In this document: piece by piece, positions 62,348 to 64,000 of the stretch
Numbering within the stretch: position 1 is the stretch's first letter
Layout: each line of letters opens with the position of its first letter
Assembly (NCBI GenBank): GCA_030674185.1
Contig: JAPXFY010000022.1
Span: 1,494,856 to 1,558,855, forward strand
Direction: 5' to 3'
Origin: Monoplex corrugatus
Lineage: Eukaryota > Mollusca > Gastropoda > Littorinimorpha > Ranellidae
Length of the DNA stretch: 64,000 bases
Notes under the pieces: generated by a model
Seen by the model: only the letters and a program-made list of their open reading frames with translations
Databases searched by the model: none
What the model was told of the DNA's origin: nothing
Made by a program: the position numbers and the translations under genes

Positions 62348-62568
62348 GTAAGTCTGTGTGTGTGGGTGTGTGTGTGTGTATGTGTGTCTGTGTGTCTGTG
62401 TGTATGTGTGTCTGTGTGTGTATGTGTGTGTGTGGGTGTGTGTGTGGGTGGGTGGGTGCATGTACGTGTGTGCGTGTGATGTCAGTTCTTTTATTCCGAC
62501 TTGTATTGTGTGGCTTTGGCTTCGCACTAAGTCTGCTGCTGGTAAATAAAGTAAGTGTGTGTCTGTAA

Positions 62569-62624
<56 letters not shown>

Positions 62625-62640
62625 TGTGTGTGGGGTGTGT
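62348..62640. repeat. (GT)n tracts around a diverged copy of the exon 18 end
   Basis: GT repeats at 62355-62480 and 62565-62640. Between them 62498-62556 reads TTGTGTGGCTTTGGCTTCGC ACTAAGTCTGCTGCTGGTAA, aligning with the exon 18 end TTGCGTGCGGCTTTTGCTTC ACATCAACAGTCTGCTGCTT G. Confidence 0.75.
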
Positions 62641-63129
62641 TTAAGAAAGCAGATTGAAGATACAGAACGGGAATGGGATCAGGGAGAGAGTGTGTAGAGG
62701 TCATGGGTAAATTTGTGTATATGTCATGTGTGAGTCTGTGGATAAATGTTGTGTATATGTCATGTGTGAGGTCTGTGGATAAATGTTGTGTATATATATA
62801 TGTGAATATGGAGGGGAGGGGAGTGTGTGTCAGTGAGTGTATGGTTGTGGCTTCATGCTGGTAATCAGAGGTAAGTTGTTGGATTTTGTTCTGTAGCTGC
62901 TGACCATTCCATTTTTAGTTGCTTGGTGCATGCATGTGCCTAACCCACGTCTGATGTCATTGGAGCTGGAGAGGAGACCCAGCAAGTGCCCCCTGTTTCT
63001 GGTGGTTCCTTGCCCCCCCCCCCCCCCCCCCCGGTGTGTTTTTTGATGTCTTTTCCACTCCAGGTTTTGATAGTGTCTGTCTCTTTTTCCTTTGGTTTTT
63101 CCATGTACTCTGCTGTTCACTGGAATATA
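62641..63129. other. Low-copy intron sequence
   Basis: A short duplicated stretch (TGTGTATATGTCATGTGTGA) at about 62715 and 62753, and a C run at 63013-63032. No exon recognised. Confidence 0.5.
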
Positions 63130-64000
63130 GTGTCCAGCATGTCATTAAGTCTGGCATGTCTGTTACATCCGGTATGTCTTTAAGTCCAGTATGTCATTAA
63201 GTCTGGCATGTCTATTACATCCGGTATGCCTTTAAGTCCAGTATGTCATTAAGTCTGGCATGTCTATTACATCCGGTATGTCTTTAAGTCCAGTATGTCA
63301 TTAAGTCTGGCATGTCTATTACATCCGGTATGCCTTTAAGTCCAGTATGTCATTAAGTCTGGCATGTCTATTACATCCGGTATGTCTTTAAGTCCAGTAT
63401 GTCATTAAGTCTGGCATGTCTATTACATCCGGTATGCCTTTAAGTCCAGCATGTCATTAAGTCTGGCATGTCATTAAGTCTGGCATGTCTGTTACATCCG
63501 GTATGCCTTTAGTCCAGCATGTCATTAAGTCTGCATGTCTATTACATCGGGTATGCCTTTAAGTCCAGCATGTCATTAAGTCTGGCATGTCATTAAGTCT
63601 GGCATGTCTGTTACATCCGGTATGCCTTTAAGTCCAGCATGTCATTAAGTCTGGCATGTCTATTACATCCGGTATGCCTTTAAGTCCAGCATGTCATTAA
63701 GTCCAGCATGTCATTAAGTCTGGCATGTCTGTTACATCCGGTATGCCTTTAAGTCCAGCATGTCATTAAGTCCAGCAGTCATTAAGTCCAGCATGTCATT
63801 AAGTCCAGCATGTCATTAAGTCCAGCATTCTTTAAATCCGGCATGTCTATTACATCCGGTATGTCTTTAAGTCCAGCATTCTTTAAATCCGGCATGCCTT
63901 TAAGTCCAGCATTCTTTAAATCCGGCATTCTTTAAATCCGTATGCCTTTTAAGTCCAGCATGCCTTTAAGTCCAGCATGCCTTTAAGTTCAGCATGCCTT
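63130..64000. repeat. 52-bp minisatellite running off the right edge
   Basis: Unit CCAGTATGTCATTAAGTCTG, GCATGTCTATTACATCCGGT, ATGCCTTTAAGT, breaking down to 17-bp sub-units (TCCAGCATGTCATTAAG) near the end. Confidence 0.95.

Overview
The window is animal genomic DNA: 64 kb carrying one split gene on the + strand, GT-AG introns, (CA/GT)n and TATG microsatellites, and decayed copies of several metazoan transposons. Roughly 1.8 kb is coding. The gene is the unc-51-like autophagy kinase ULK1/2 (Atg1). Eighteen candidate exons (13043 to 62347) join in a consistent reading phase and encode, in order, the end of the kinase N-lobe, the hinge, the catalytic loop ([13 protein letters not shown]), DFG, activation segment ([13 protein letters not shown]), the kinase C-lobe, a Ser/Pro-rich linker, an LC3-interacting-type motif (DDFVLVP), a PIPVP-containing linker and a His/Tyr/Pro-rich segment. 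The first N-lobe exons lie before the window and the C-terminal early-autophagy-targeting domain after it. A mollusc, probably a gastropod, is my best guess from protein flavour and repeat load; this is inference only.

Layout: 1-13042 is intronic or upstream sequence made almost wholly of tandem arrays. 13043-38019 carries the kinase-domain exons 1-8. 38020-62347 carries the linker exons 9-18. 62348-64000 is intron with a terminal 52-bp array. Mobile elements lie between: an RTE-like LINE tail (30137-30630), an L2/CR1-like LINE tail (47793-48453), a degenerate hAT transposon (40059-41315), several piggyBac-like TTAA MITEs, and a long palindrome (51536-51723).

The most striking property is that the minisatellites are not random. 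At about a dozen exon edges the adjoining array is built from a unit containing that exon's own splice junction plus some exon bases: acceptor copies before exons 2, 3, 6, 7, 11 and 13 (weaker before 14 and 15), donor copies after exons 6, 8, 15 and 18 (weaker after 9). Exon 6 has it on both sides. The gene therefore carries dozens of decoy splice sites beside its real ones. I regard this splice-junction-anchored minisatellite expansion as the candidate undescribed phenomenon here.

Caveats: some arrays contain dense one-base indels that look like unpolished long-read consensus, and exon 14 has one apparent extra G in a G6 run. Most long open frames in the window are readings of in-frame tandem repeats and are not genes. 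No tRNA, rRNA, CRISPR or prokaryotic feature was seen.
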